Of a stretch of DNA of 64,000 nucleotides, positions 37,367 to 46,809 are shown one piece after another; the stretch's first letter is position 1, and each line of letters begins with the position of its first letter. A program made the translations under genes and the position numbers. The stretch is from Pasteurellaceae bacterium LFhippo2. Lineage in GTDB: Bacteria > Pseudomonadota > Gammaproteobacteria > Enterobacterales > Pasteurellaceae. The DNA lies in contig LEKJ01000116.1 of NCBI GenBank assembly GCA_029852775.1, positions 162,789 through 226,788 on the forward strand, read 5' to 3'. The notes below the pieces were generated by a model, which was not told the origin of the DNA, ran no database searches, and worked only from the letters and a program-made list of their open reading frames with translations.

Positions 37367-38689
37367 TTATCCAATATGCACATTGCCAGATGGGTATTTT
37401 AACTTACTATGACTTGGAATGGTAATGATATAAGCGATAGTTAAAGGGCCAAGTCTGCCCATAAACATCATAACCATTAAAATAAATTCTCCCGTAGGAC
37501 TCAAATCTCCCGTAATTCCCCGACTTAACCCAACTGTTCCAAGGGCCGAAACCACTTCAAATAGTACATCAATAAATGAATGCTTACTTTCAATAATGAG
37601 TAATATAAAAACGCTAACAAAGACAAGTATCATACTAATCATAAATAGTACAAAGGATTTTCTCACTTGCTCAGTTGAAATGCTATGTTTGAAAATAGTT
37701 GCAGATTCTTTATGTCGAATAAAAGCAATTGTTGCGGCAATTAAAATCACAAAAGTCCCAACCTTTATCCCACTTGCCGTTGAGAGTGAACCACCACCAA
37801 TAAACATATAGAGCAACATAATCATTGTGCTAGCATCAGCCATTTGACTAATATCTAAGCTATTGAATCCTGCTGTTCGAGTAGTAACAGCTTGAAACCA
37901 AGAAGCAAGAATTTGTTGCTGTAATCCAGCATTTTCTAATGTATTAGGATTATGAGTTTCTAATAAAAATAAAATAAGAAAACCAACTAGATTTAATACT
38001 AAAGTTGCTGATAATACAATTTTGGTATTGAGTGAAAATTTTCGCCAAAGTCTATTACGTTTAATATCCATTACAACGGTAAAGCCCAAACCACCGAGAA
38101 TAATCAAGGTTGTTAAAGCTAAATTGACAGGGATGTTATCTACATAGGGAATAATATTTTCTGCTGTAAGAGCAAAGCCAGCGTTGTTGAATGCAGAGAT
38201 ACTTAAAAATAGCCCTTCATAAAAGGCTTGAGCGATACCTTTTTCATTTGCCCAAGTAATGGTAAGAATAAGAGTCGAAATAGATTCAAGCAGCAATGCA
38301 AAGAGAAGAACAAACTTGGCGGTCTCTTTGATCATATTAAAAGGCACGACGCCAAGCGCTTCATAGGCAACTTGTTGGCTACCAAAACCTATTTTTGAAC
38401 CAAGGCTCGCAATAACCGCAATTGCCAACGTCATAAAACCCAAACCACCAATTTGAATCAAAAGCATAATCACGACTTGCCCAAACTGTGTGAAATTTGC
38501 AGTATCTACAACGGATAAGCCAGTTACAGTCACTGCGGAAGTAGCCGTAAAAAACGCTTTAACCCAAGAAAGCTCTCCACCACTATAAGCACTTGGAAGC
38601 TTTAATAGCATAGCTCCCAATACGATAAAAAACAGAAATCCCCCAACCAATAAATAGATCGGTTTGGAGGATGAATTGTAAATTTTCAT
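37367..38689 (-). CDS. ktrB: Potassium uptake membrane subunit KtrB (TrkH/KtrB family)
   Basis: 440 residues, about eight membrane helices in four pore-like repeats. Filter segments include TATSAVTVTGLSVVDTA, AFNNAGFALTAE, GGGSLSTASGIKVGTF and VSALGTVGLSRGITG. It is the sodium-assisted potassium-translocating subunit. The start overlaps the ktrA stop by one base (TAATG), so the two are coupled. The length is nearer to KtrB than to TrkH. Confidence 0.93.
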   Translation of the reverse strand: MKIYNSSSKPIYLLVGGFLFFIVLGAMLLKLPSAYSGGELSWVKAFFTATSAVTVTGLSVVDTANFTQFGQVVIMLLIQIGGLGFMTLAIAVIASLGSKIGFGSQQVAYEALGVVPFNMIKETAKFVLLFALLLESISTLILTITWANEKGIAQAFYEGLFLSISAFNNAGFALTAENIIPYVDNIPVNLALTTLIILGGLGFTVVMDIKRNRLWRKFSLNTKIVLSATLVLNLVGFLILFLLETHNPNTLENAGLQQQILASWFQAVTTRTAGFNSLDISQMADASTMIMLLYMFIGGGSLSTASGIKVGTFVILIAATIAFIRHKESATIFKHSISTEQVRKSFVLFMISMILVFVSVFILLIIESKHSFIDVLFEVVSALGTVGLSRGITGDLSPTGEFILMVMMFMGRLGPLTIAYIITIPSHSKLKYPSGNVHIG

Positions 38690-39342
38690 TATTTTTTGAC
38701 CGCTTGTAAGTCTTTGGCTAGGGATTTCAAGTCAGCTAGACTGCCAATAATTAATAATCTATCTGCTTGTAATAAGCTGAGTTCAGAAGAAAATTGTCGA
38801 ATAATTTCTTCTTGGCGAATAATAGAGACAAGTTGAAGCTTAGGGTATTTTCCAAGTAATGAATTGATATTAAAACCGTTTTTCTCAATTAAGACTTTAA
38901 CTAGGAAATGATTATTTCCTAAAGGAATGGATTGTTTGATCATAGGATAATTCATTGCTTGTGCAATTCGAATTCCCATATCGTGTTCCGGACGAATGAT
39001 ATGTTCAATACCTAGCGCTTCAAGCATTAAAGCGTGAGCTTCGTTTTTGGCTTTAACCCAGACATTTTGTACATTGAGATCAATAAGGTTGATCACTGTA
39101 ACTAAGCTAGCTTCAAGGTTTTCACCAATGGCAACTAAAACGCCATCATAATCAGAGATATTGAGTTCTTGTAAAGCTTTTTTGTCCGTAGAATCTAAAA
39201 TAACGCTGTAATTAAGGTTCTCACTGACTTTTTCTACTTCTTTTTCATCAACGTCAATGCCGGTAATATGGTTACCCAAAGCTTGAAGTTCTTGAGCTGC
39301 TGTAGAGCCAAAACGACCAAGTCCAATCACTGCAAATTGCAT
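38689..39342 (-). CDS. ktrA: Potassium uptake regulatory subunit KtrA (RCK domain)
   Basis: 217 residues from ATG at 39342, the family start MQFAVIGLGRFGSTAA; an in-frame earlier start at 39369 adds residues unlike the family. RCK_N Rossmann fold with GLGRFG and ITGIDVDEKEVE, then RCK_C (about 135-217). It forms an octameric ring that gates KtrB in response to ATP/ADP or NAD(H). An uptake signal (38699-38707, minus strand) lies near its 3' end. Confidence 0.94.
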   Translation of the reverse strand: MQFAVIGLGRFGSTAAQELQALGNHITGIDVDEKEVEKVSENLNYSVILDSTDKKALQELNISDYDGVLVAIGENLEASLVTVINLIDLNVQNVWVKAKNEAHALMLEALGIEHIIRPEHDMGIRIAQAMNYPMIKQSIPLGNNHFLVKVLIEKNGFNINSLLGKYPKLQLVSIIRQEEIIRQFSSELSLLQADRLLIIGSLADLKSLAKDLQAVKK

Positions 39343-39425
39343 ATAATATCCTAAAATTAATGCGAGCAAGAAAGTGTGTCTATTATCTCACAGAAGAAAT
39401 TGAGTGAATAGAGAGAGCAAAAAAT

Positions 39426-39453
39426 AAAGCCCCCTATTTATAAAGGAGGCTTT
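39426..39453. terminator. Hairpin after hslO
   Basis: AAAGCCCCCT / AGGAGGCTTT with one mismatch around ATTTATAA; reading leftward it follows the hslO stop and runs into TTTA. Confidence 0.6.
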
Positions 39454-39460
39454 AGAGAGA

Positions 39461-40333
39461 TTAACTATTTTTTAACTCTTCAATCGCTTTTTTATCGAAG
39501 AAATATTGTGTGCCACAGCATTCACATTGCATATCAATAACGCCCTGTTTTTCTGCGAACATTTCATCTAACTCTTCTTCAGGTACTAACATTAATGCTG
39601 CACCAGAACGATCTCTTGAACAACCACATTTAAATTCAGTGTCTTGCGCAGGGTAAAGCTCTACCGTTTCTTCGTGGAATAAGCGGTAAAGTAACTCTTC
39701 TGCGGTTAAGCCAAATAGCTCTTCATCTTTAATCGTTGAGGCTAGGGTTGCTAAGTGCCCGAAGTCATCAGGTGTACCTGTACCGTCTGGCACAATTTGT
39801 AATAGAGTACCGCCAGCAACTGCCTTACCTTCATATTCGCCAACACGAATAATTAACTGCGTTGCTAACTGCTCTGAACGTGCAAAGTAATCTTCTAAAC
39901 ATTCGCTGATAGTTGGTTTATCTAAACCTACCACGCCTTGATAACGTTCACCTTTCTCTGGAATGATTGAGATCACTAATACACCGTTACCAATCATCTC
40001 TTTTAGGCTTGCGTTTTCAGCTACGTCGCCTTCAACACGAGCTAATGCACGTAATTGCTGATGTTGGTTACCATTTACTACCGCTAGTCGTAATGGGCCG
40101 TCACCTTGAATTTGTACTGTGATAGTTCCTTCAAATTTTAAGGTTGCGGTTAAAAGGCTGGTAGCCACTAACATTTCACCTAATAAATTTTGCACTGCCG
40201 TTGGGTAGTGGTGAGTATTTAACGTTTCAGTAAATGTTTCATTTAAGCGTACCCATTCACCACGCACTGCACGGTTTTGGAATAGGAAACGGTATAATTT
40301 ATCATTGTCTTGAGTATAAGTAGCTTGGTTCAT
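39461..40333 (-). CDS. hslO: Redox-switched holdase chaperone Hsp33
   Basis: 290 residues. The C-terminal zinc switch has FKCGCSRDRS (about residue 237) and MQCECCGTQYFF (about 267), the four Cys that form disulfides on oxidation. N-terminal fold: LYRFLFQNRAVRGEWVRLNET, and GDGPLRLAVVNG. Under oxidative plus heat stress it holds unfolded proteins. It directly follows hslR with a 1-base gap between stop and start, a conserved pairing. Confidence 0.97.
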   Translation of the reverse strand: MNQATYTQDNDKLYRFLFQNRAVRGEWVRLNETFTETLNTHHYPTAVQNLLGEMLVATSLLTATLKFEGTITVQIQGDGPLRLAVVNGNQHQQLRALARVEGDVAENASLKEMIGNGVLVISIIPEKGERYQGVVGLDKPTISECLEDYFARSEQLATQLIIRVGEYEGKAVAGGTLLQIVPDGTGTPDDFGHLATLASTIKDEELFGLTAEELLYRLFHEETVELYPAQDTEFKCGCSRDRSGAALMLVPEEELDEMFAEKQGVIDMQCECCGTQYFFDKKAIEELKNS

Positions 40334-40735
40334 TTAGCTTTCCGTATTGATATGTTTAAATTTAATGAGATCACGACGCTCTTTTTTGTTTGGTCGGCGA
40401 TCTGGGTGAGGCATTGAAAGCGCATTTGCTTTGCGAGCAAAGGCAAGTTTTTCACGTTCTACAATGCTTTTTTCGGTTTCTTGATAAAGTTTTTGAGCTT
40501 CTGGCGCACCACGACGTTGGTCGCTTAACGCAATAATCTCAACTTCTTTTTCTTCATTGCCTTGGCGTAATTTAATGATTGCACCAATTTCGACAATTTT
40601 GCTGGTTTTAGCACGCTGACCATTATAATGCACTTTGCCCCCTTCGATCATTGCTTTTGCAATGCTACGGGTTTTATAAAAACGTGCGGCCCATAGCCAT
40701 TTATCGAGGCGGACTTCGTTTGTGTTTTCTGCCAT
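40334..40735 (-). CDS. hslR: Heat-shock ribosome-recycling protein Hsp15
   Basis: 133 residues. S4 RNA-binding domain at the N-terminus (VRLDKWLWAARFYKTRSIAK to about residue 60) and a basic C-terminal tail (DRRPNKKERRDLIKFKH). It binds stalled 50S subunits that carry a nascent chain. AAGGAATTCC-like spacing places a weak site before the ATG. First gene of hslR-hslO. Confidence 0.95.
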   Translation of the reverse strand: MAENTNEVRLDKWLWAARFYKTRSIAKAMIEGGKVHYNGQRAKTSKIVEIGAIIKLRQGNEEKEVEIIALSDQRRGAPEAQKLYQETEKSIVEREKLAFARKANALSMPHPDRRPNKKERRDLIKFKHINTES

Positions 40736-40750
40736 AAGGAATTCCTATCT

Positions 40751-40800
40751 GTAGGGGCGTGTTGCACACGCCCGCGCGGGCGTACGCAGTACGCCCCTAC
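40751..40800. repeat. REP-like pair, head to tail inverted, between hslR and rho
   Basis: 40751-40774 is GTAG then stem GGGCGTGT / ACACGCCC around TGC. 40777-40800 is the opposite orientation with stem GGGCGTAC / GTACGCCC. The outer ends are both GTAG, so the pair forms a near-perfect 50-base inverted structure with different stem bases in each half. Confidence 0.88.
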
Positions 40801-40873
40801 ACAATGTGGCTACACAAAATAAGGCTAAATTCACATTTTTCAAGTAAACAAGCGGGTATTTTACAGAAAAAAT

Positions 40874-40902
40874 TTGCAAATTGCTAAAAATCGCTGTATT
40901 CT
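40874..40902 (+). promoter_or_regulatory. Possible rho promoter
   Basis: -35 TTGCAA, 17-base spacer, -10 TATTCT, about 88 bases before the rho start. The resulting leader is AT-rich and C-poor to moderate; Rho is autoregulated in other enterics through its leader. Confidence 0.4.
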
Positions 40903-40990
40903 TCGGCAACTCAATTCTATAGTGAATAACAATTCCGAATTTATCCCAATTCCAATTATTTTTTAACGAACAACATTTCTATATATATCT

Positions 40991-42253
40991 ATGCATCTTA
41001 CAGAACTTAAAAATACTCCCGTATCGGAACTTGTCCGTATCGGTGAAGAACAAATGGGCTTAGAAAATCTAGCTCGTTTACGTAAACAAGACATTATTTT
41101 CGCAATCTTAAAACAGCACGCAAAAAGCGGTGAAGATATCTTCGGCGAAGGCGTATTAGAGATTTTACCAGATGGTTTCGGTTTCTTACGTTCAGCAGAC
41201 AGCTCATACTTAGCAGGTCCTGATGATATCTATGTTTCACCAAGCCAAATTCGCCGTTTTAACTTACAAACCGGTGACTCAATCGAAGGTAAAATCCGTC
41301 CACCAAAAGAAGGCGAACGTTACTTTGCACTTTTAAAAGTAGATGAAGTAAATGATGACAAACCTGAAGTTTCTCGTAGCAAAATCCTTTTCGAAAACTT
41401 AACCCCACTTCACGCAAATTCACGTTTACGTATGGAACGTGGTAACGGTTCTAAAGAAGACTTAACAGCTCGTATCTTAGATTTAGCATCACCAATCGGT
41501 AAAGGTCAGCGTGGTCTAATCGTAGCACCACCAAAAGCAGGTAAAACAGTTCTTCTACAAAATATCGCACAAAGCATTACCTACAACTACCCTGAATGTG
41601 AGTTAATTGTATTATTAATTGACGAACGTCCAGAAGAGGTAACGGAAATGCAACGTTCCGTAAAAGGCGAAGTAATTGCTTCAACCTTTGATGAACCAGC
41701 AGCACGCCACGTTCAAGTTGCGGAAATGGTAATTGAGAAAGCAAAACGTTTAGTTGAGCATAAAAAAGATGTAGTAATCTTATTAGACTCAATCACCCGT
41801 TTAGCACGTGCTTATAATACTGTAACCCCAGCATCAGGTAAGATCTTATCGGGTGGTGTGGACGCAAACGCATTACACCGTCCAAAACGATTCTTTGGTG
41901 CGGCACGTAACGTAGAAGAAGGCGGTAGCTTAACTATTATCGCTACAGCACTTGTGGATACAGGTTCAAAAATGGACGAGGTTATCTTTGAAGAGTTCAA
42001 AGGTACAGGTAATATGGAATTACATCTTTCTCGTAAGATCGCTGAAAGACGTGTATTCCCAGCTATCGACTTCAACCGTTCTGGTACACGTAAAGAAGAC
42101 TTACTCACAAGTCCAGACGAATTACAAAAAATGTGGATCCTACGTAAAATTCTTAACCCTATGGGTGAAGTGGAAGCGATGGAATTCCTTATTGATAAAC
42201 TTATGGTTGCTAAGACCAACGATGAGTTTTTTGAAGTGATGAAACGCTCTTAA
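40991..42253 (+). CDS. rho: Transcription termination factor Rho
   Basis: 420 residues. N-terminal helical and cold-shock RNA-binding parts ([21 protein letters not shown]), then the hexameric ATPase with Walker [12 protein letters not shown] at about residues 178-188, Walker [17 protein letters not shown], the Q-loop region and R-loop [20 protein letters not shown]. It ends untranslated and antisense transcripts. Length equals the E. coli protein within one residue. Confidence 0.99.
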   Translation: MHLTELKNTPVSELVRIGEEQMGLENLARLRKQDIIFAILKQHAKSGEDIFGEGVLEILPDGFGFLRSADSSYLAGPDDIYVSPSQIRRFNLQTGDSIEGKIRPPKEGERYFALLKVDEVNDDKPEVSRSKILFENLTPLHANSRLRMERGNGSKEDLTARILDLASPIGKGQRGLIVAPPKAGKTVLLQNIAQSITYNYPECELIVLLIDERPEEVTEMQRSVKGEVIASTFDEPAARHVQVAEMVIEKAKRLVEHKKDVVILLDSITRLARAYNTVTPASGKILSGGVDANALHRPKRFFGAARNVEEGGSLTIIATALVDTGSKMDEVIFEEFKGTGNMELHLSRKIAERRVFPAIDFNRSGTRKEDLLTSPDELQKMWILRKILNPMGEVEAMEFLIDKLMVAKTNDEFFEVMKRS

Positions 42254-42363
42254 TAGTATTTGATAATAATTCTTATTTATTTTTGTAAATTTTCTTGCAA
42301 TTCATTTTGAGAATTATTATCATCTAACCACTTCAAAAATAATAGGTAATCACTCCAACTCTT

Positions 42364-42400
42364 AACGCCGTATCCCCCCACAAGATATGGCGTTTTTTTT
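42364..42400 (+). terminator. Intrinsic terminator after rho
   Basis: Stem AACGCCGTATC / GATATGGCGTT (one G-U) with a C-rich loop, followed by eight T. Confidence 0.88.
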
Positions 42401-42495
42401 CGCCTTTTTTCATTGTTTCCCTTTGATTTTCAATTGATCTCGTTATAATAAGCCCCATTCGTTTACAAATATCTCAAAATAAAAAAGGAACAACA

Positions 42496-43686
42496 ATGGC
42501 TCACTCATTAGAAACAATGCTTGCCGAGTTAAAACGTGGTGTTGAAGACGTTTACTCTGAAGCAGATTTAATCGAAAAATTAAAAGAAAACCGTCCATTA
42601 CGTATTAAATTAGGTGCAGACCCAACAGCGCCAGATATTCACTTAGGTCATACCGTTGTTTTAAATAAATTACGTCAATTCCAAAACTTTGGTCACGAAG
42701 TTATCTTCTTAATCGGTGACTTCACCGCAACTGTGGGCGATCCGTCAGGTAAAAATGCAACGCGTCCGCCACTTTCTCGTGAAGACGTATTACGCAATGC
42801 GGAAACTTATAAAGAGCAGATCTACAAAATCTTAGATCCACAAAAAACCCGTATCGTCTTTAACTCAGAGTGGTTAGGCGAATTAGGTACTGTAGGTATG
42901 ATCCGCTTAGCGTCAAACTACACCGTTGCTCGTATGTTAGAGCGTGATGACTTCAAAAAACGCTTTGCGAACAACCAGTCAATCGCAATTCACGAGTTTA
43001 TTTACCCACTTCTTCAAGGTCACGACTCAGTGGCATTGGAAGCTGATGTAGAATTAGGTGGTACAGACCAAACCTTCAACCTATTAATCGGTCGTGAGTT
43101 ACAAAAATCAGCAGGTCAAAAACCGCAAGTGGCAATGACTTTACCACTACTTGTTGGTTTAGATGGCGAGAAAAAAATGTCTAAATCATTAGGCAACTAC
43201 ATCGGCGTGACTGAAGCACCAAGTGAGATGTTCGGTAAAATTATGTCGATCTCTGATGAATTAATGTGGGATTGGTATAACCTACTTTCATTCCGTCCAT
43301 TAACAGAAATCGCACAATTAAAAGCAGATGTTGAAGCAGGTAAAAACCCACGTGATGTGAAAATTTTATTAGCGAAAGAGATTATCACACGTTTCCACAC
43401 CGAAGCAGATGCGGACGCAGCAGAGCAAGAGTTTATCAACCGTTTCCAAAAAGGTGCAATGCCTGATGAAATGCCAGAATTTACCTTTGAAGGCGACATA
43501 GGCTTAGCGGCATTATTAAAAGAAGCTGGTTTAGTACCTTCAACGTCTGAAGCTATCCGCTCAGCACAGCAAGGCGGTGTGAAAATTGATGGCGAGAAAG
43601 TTGATGATGTTCGTCAAAATGCACAAAAAGGCACATTCGTTTACCAAGTAGGTAAACGTAAGTTTGCACGTGTAACAGTGAAATAA
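42496..43686 (+). CDS. tyrS: Tyrosyl-tRNA synthetase
   Basis: 396 residues, TyrRS type of the TyrZ-like subgroup. Class I motifs are [16 protein letters not shown] (HIGH region, about residue 46) and [12 protein letters not shown] (KMSKS, about 229). The C-terminal S4 domain covers [16 protein letters not shown] onward. It charges tRNA-Tyr. AAAAAGGAAC precedes the ATG, and a terminator follows. Confidence 0.97.
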   Translation: MAHSLETMLAELKRGVEDVYSEADLIEKLKENRPLRIKLGADPTAPDIHLGHTVVLNKLRQFQNFGHEVIFLIGDFTATVGDPSGKNATRPPLSREDVLRNAETYKEQIYKILDPQKTRIVFNSEWLGELGTVGMIRLASNYTVARMLERDDFKKRFANNQSIAIHEFIYPLLQGHDSVALEADVELGGTDQTFNLLIGRELQKSAGQKPQVAMTLPLLVGLDGEKKMSKSLGNYIGVTEAPSEMFGKIMSISDELMWDWYNLLSFRPLTEIAQLKADVEAGKNPRDVKILLAKEIITRFHTEADADAAEQEFINRFQKGAMPDEMPEFTFEGDIGLAALLKEAGLVPSTSEAIRSAQQGGVKIDGEKVDDVRQNAQKGTFVYQVGKRKFARVTVK

Positions 43687-43700
43687 TCGCTTAATATGAT

Positions 43701-43734
43701 GAAAAGGGAGATTCTAACGAATTTCCCCTTTTTC
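43701..43734. terminator. Terminator between tyrS and priA
   Basis: Imperfect stem AAAAGGG-GATT / AAT-CCCCTTTT ending in TTTTT, between convergent genes. Confidence 0.8.
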
Positions 43735-43743
43735 TATCTAGCT

Positions 43744-45969
43744 CTACCCCAAATCCTGTGGGTCGATATCTACCGTTAAGCGAATATCATTTCTTAAAAA
43801 TTGATCCTTAACTAAGTCAAATTGGCTAAGTAGTTGCTGAATAGCGCCACGCTGTGCATGTTGTACCAACAACTGCCAACGGTAATGCCCTGCTTTTTTT
43901 GCCATAGGGGCATTAAAAGGCCCGAGTAATTGGAAACCCTGCCACTGATTTTGGGTAGTGATTTGTTGTAAACAACCGGTAAGATCTTGCAAAAATTTTG
44001 CAACTTTATCGTTATCTCGGCCCGTTGCTCGAATTAATACCTGCGATGAAAACGGCGGTAAACCCATAATCTTACGCATATTTAAAGCTTGATCCGCAAA
44101 GGCTAAATAGCCATCATTAAGCAAACTTTTCAGCAAAGGGTGATCAGGATAGTGGGTTTGTAACACCACTTCCCCTTGCTTTTCCGCACGCCCTGCTCGC
44201 CCTGCCACTTGCACATAAAGCTGGGCTAGGCGTTCTTCCGCACGAAAATCCGTTGAGAATAGACTGCTATCCACATTTACCAATGCCACCAAGGTGACAT
44301 TCGGGAAATGGTGTCCTTTTGCCAACATTTGCGTGCCAATCAAAATTTGACTTTTACCTGCTTGGATTTCCGTTAAATGCTGTTCCAACGAGCCTTTTTT
44401 AGCAGTGCTATCTCGGTCAATTCGGCTGATATTGTATTGTGGAAAACGCTCTGCAAGCACTTGTTCAAGCTGTTCTGTCCCTACGCCAGTCGTAATTAAA
44501 TTGGTTGAACCACAATGCCCACACTGACGAGGAATAACTCGTTGTGAGACACAGTGATGACAACGCAATACTCGGCTTTTTTGGTGATAAGTAAACGGCT
44601 TTTCGCACGAGTCGCACTGGCACATCCAGCCACATTCGTGGCACAGCAATACTGGCGCAAAACCACGACGGTTTAGGAATAACATTACTTGATTGCCTTT
44701 TTCCAAATGCTGTTGCATCTGCATAAGCAATTTTTCAGATAACCCTGCATTTATGCGCTGATTTTTAAGATCGATAATCCCCTGTACAGAGAACTGCGCA
44801 TTCCCCGCACGAGCTTTGAGTTCTAGCTCAATAAACTTGCCATTTTTCACATTCTGCAAGCTCTCAAAACTCGGCGTTGCGGAACCTAAAATAATCGGAA
44901 TATTTAGATTTTTAGCACGTAGAACCGCCAAATCCCTTGCGTGATAACGCCAACCGTCTTGCTGTTTGAAAGAGCTGTCGTGTTCTTCATCAATAATAAT
45001 CAAACCAAGGTTAGCAAACTGGCTAAACAGTGCTGAACGAGTACCAATAACAATCGCACTTTCGCCATTTTTGGCACGTAACCACGCATTTAAACGTTGG
45101 GTATCGTTAAGATTAGAATGAAGTGCATCAATCTCTACATTAAAACGAGCTTGAAAGCGTTGAATTGTCTGCGGGGTTAAACCAATTTCTGGCACAAGTA
45201 CTAGTACCTGTTGCCCACGTTTCAGCACTTCTTCAATCACTTGTAGATAAACTTCGGTCTTACCCGAACCTGTTACCCCATTCAACAAGAAAGCCCCAAA
45301 GCCTTCACTATAATTTAAACGACTAACCACCAAGGTTTGTGCTTTATTGAGTACAAGGCGATTTTGGGCGTTGCAAAGCGGTTTATTGCTCAATTCTAAA
45401 CGCTGTTGCCAAGATTGGCTTTGAAACGGTACTTCGACTTTTTCAATATAGCCTTTTTCGGAAATTCCCTTCCACGTTGAAGCATTACAACCGGTCGGTT
45501 TTTCAAAAAAATTTGCAAATTGGCTTAATTCTTTCAACAACTCTTGCTGTTTTTTAGCTCGTGCTAATACCCCATTCTGCAAGGCTTTTTTGCCAATTTC
45601 CGTTACCGCAAAATAGTCTGGCTGAGTACGTTCAGTACTATCCCCTTGACGTAATTTGATAGGTAATGCACTTTGTAATACTTCACCCAAAGGGGCGTGA
45701 TAATAACGAGCTGCCCAATCAAGTAACTGCCAAATTTCATCATCAAATAGAGAATTTTCATCAAGTAATTGCGAGATCGATTTCAATTTTTCAGCAGGAA
45801 TATCACTTGTTTCAGGGAAATCGACCACAATCCCGAGTTTACTTTGGCTACCAAAAGGCACAACAACCCTAGCCCCTTTTTTAACCGTATCAAACGGAAT
45901 ATCAAGGGGAAGTAAGTAATCAAAATAACGAGCCAATGGTACGGCAAGGGCGATACGGATTAATTTCAA
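43744..45969 (-). CDS. priA: Primosomal replication-restart helicase PriA
   Basis: 741 residues. The N-terminal 3'-end binding domain starts MKLIRIALAVPLARYFDYL; Walker A is NGVTGSGKTEVYLQ near residue 231; DEEH box IIDEEHDSSFKQQDGWRYH; the zinc-binding insert has CHECGWMCQCDSCEKPF, RCHHC and CGHCGSTN. It reloads the replisome at stalled forks. The segment encoding EKPTGCNA near residue 158 carries an uptake-signal-like sequence shared with pduP. A further ACAACCGGT is at 43972. Confidence 0.97.
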   Translation of the reverse strand: MKLIRIALAVPLARYFDYLLPLDIPFDTVKKGARVVVPFGSQSKLGIVVDFPETSDIPAEKLKSISQLLDENSLFDDEIWQLLDWAARYYHAPLGEVLQSALPIKLRQGDSTERTQPDYFAVTEIGKKALQNGVLARAKKQQELLKELSQFANFFEKPTGCNASTWKGISEKGYIEKVEVPFQSQSWQQRLELSNKPLCNAQNRLVLNKAQTLVVSRLNYSEGFGAFLLNGVTGSGKTEVYLQVIEEVLKRGQQVLVLVPEIGLTPQTIQRFQARFNVEIDALHSNLNDTQRLNAWLRAKNGESAIVIGTRSALFSQFANLGLIIIDEEHDSSFKQQDGWRYHARDLAVLRAKNLNIPIILGSATPSFESLQNVKNGKFIELELKARAGNAQFSVQGIIDLKNQRINAGLSEKLLMQMQQHLEKGNQVMLFLNRRGFAPVLLCHECGWMCQCDSCEKPFTYHQKSRVLRCHHCVSQRVIPRQCGHCGSTNLITTGVGTEQLEQVLAERFPQYNISRIDRDSTAKKGSLEQHLTEIQAGKSQILIGTQMLAKGHHFPNVTLVALVNVDSSLFSTDFRAEERLAQLYVQVAGRAGRAEKQGEVVLQTHYPDHPLLKSLLNDGYLAFADQALNMRKIMGLPPFSSQVLIRATGRDNDKVAKFLQDLTGCLQQITTQNQWQGFQLLGPFNAPMAKKAGHYRWQLLVQHAQRGAIQQLLSQFDLVKDQFLRNDIRLTVDIDPQDLG

Positions 45970-46182
45970 ATTGGGGTACCTGATTGATGAAATATTAAGG
46001 GAACATTATGACATAAAAGGGAAAAGAAGTTGATGTAGTTTCAATCTCAATTTTATTAGCACAACCATAACTTTCCACTACTTAAAATTATTTTTGTGAT
46101 CTCTATCGAAAAACAAAAATTCTCTACTTTTCTTTATATAACTCTTAGTTAAAGTTATTTCTATTTTTGCAAGGAAATAGCT

Positions 46183-46620
46183 ATGCCACTCTATTCTAAT
46201 GCTATCGACAAAATTCGAGTTAATCTGTGTAAACTGGCACAAGGTGAACGAGCAACCTATGAAGAAATTGGTTATTTCACTGAGCAACAATTTAAAGATA
46301 TTAATCAACTACGTTTAGAGAAAGGACTTCCAACGTTAGAATGTAATGAGATTTTATATATGGGACGACATCACTATACAAGTAGATCAAAAGATGGTTA
46401 TCAGATTGAAGACTTAATCAAACAGATTAAAAGTGCATTATCCGAATATTCAGAAGTAGATTTAAATAATAATCGTGGAACCGTTTTAGAAAATCCCAAT
46501 AAACGACAGGACGGCTATGGTAATTTAGTCAATGATAGAGCTGTTTTAGAATTAACCGCAAAGAAACCTAGAGCTGAACTTTTTTCTGTTATTCCAAAAG
46601 GTGATCACATAAAGCCCTAG
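46183..46620 (+). CDS. Uncharacterised 145-residue protein, possibly a stand-alone nuclease/toxin domain
   Basis: I do not firmly recognise this protein. It has no signal peptide or membrane segment. The central part MGRHHYTSRSKDGYQIEDLI and the end ELTAKKPRAELFSVIPKGD are rich in conserved-looking His, Arg, Ser and Lys and recall small nuclease-type toxin domains (BECR-like) found in phages and polymorphic toxins. That likeness is from memory and weak. AAGGA is well placed before the ATG, a terminator follows, and no immunity-like gene is beside it. It may be an orphan cassette. Confidence 0.6.
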   Translation: MPLYSNAIDKIRVNLCKLAQGERATYEEIGYFTEQQFKDINQLRLEKGLPTLECNEILYMGRHHYTSRSKDGYQIEDLIKQIKSALSEYSEVDLNNNRGTVLENPNKRQDGYGNLVNDRAVLELTAKKPRAELFSVIPKGDHIKP

Positions 46621-46631
46621 ATTTGACCCAA

Positions 46632-46664
46632 TAAAAAAGCCTTCCAAAGTAGGAAAGCTTTTTT
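46632..46664 (+). terminator. Terminator after the 145-residue protein gene
   Basis: Stem AAAAAAGCCTTCC / GGAAAGCTTTTTT with one mismatch and a 6-base loop, ending in a T-run. Confidence 0.85.
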
Positions 46665-46676
46665 ACATTGAAGTAG

Positions 46677-46756
46677 TCTTGGGTAACTTAGATATCCAAC
46701 GCCCCTACTTCTCTATTCTCAACAGCAATCTTGGGTAACTTAGATATCCAACGCCC
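46677..46756. repeat. 28-bp direct repeat, two copies 52 bp apart
   Basis: Copies at 46677-46704 and 46729-46756 are identical. Each reads TCTTGGGTAACTTAGATA followed by TCCAACGCCC and contains the palindrome GATATC. They lie in the gap between the uncharacterised gene and the EamA pair. No third copy was seen in the window. Confidence 0.85.
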
Positions 46757-46809
46757 TTGCCGAAGATAGTCAAATTATAAACAATTATATAAAGAAAATA
46801 AAGTTTTCT

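Noticed and set aside
46677-46756. CRISPR array
   Set aside because: There are only two repeat copies with one 24-base spacer and no cas gene nearby.
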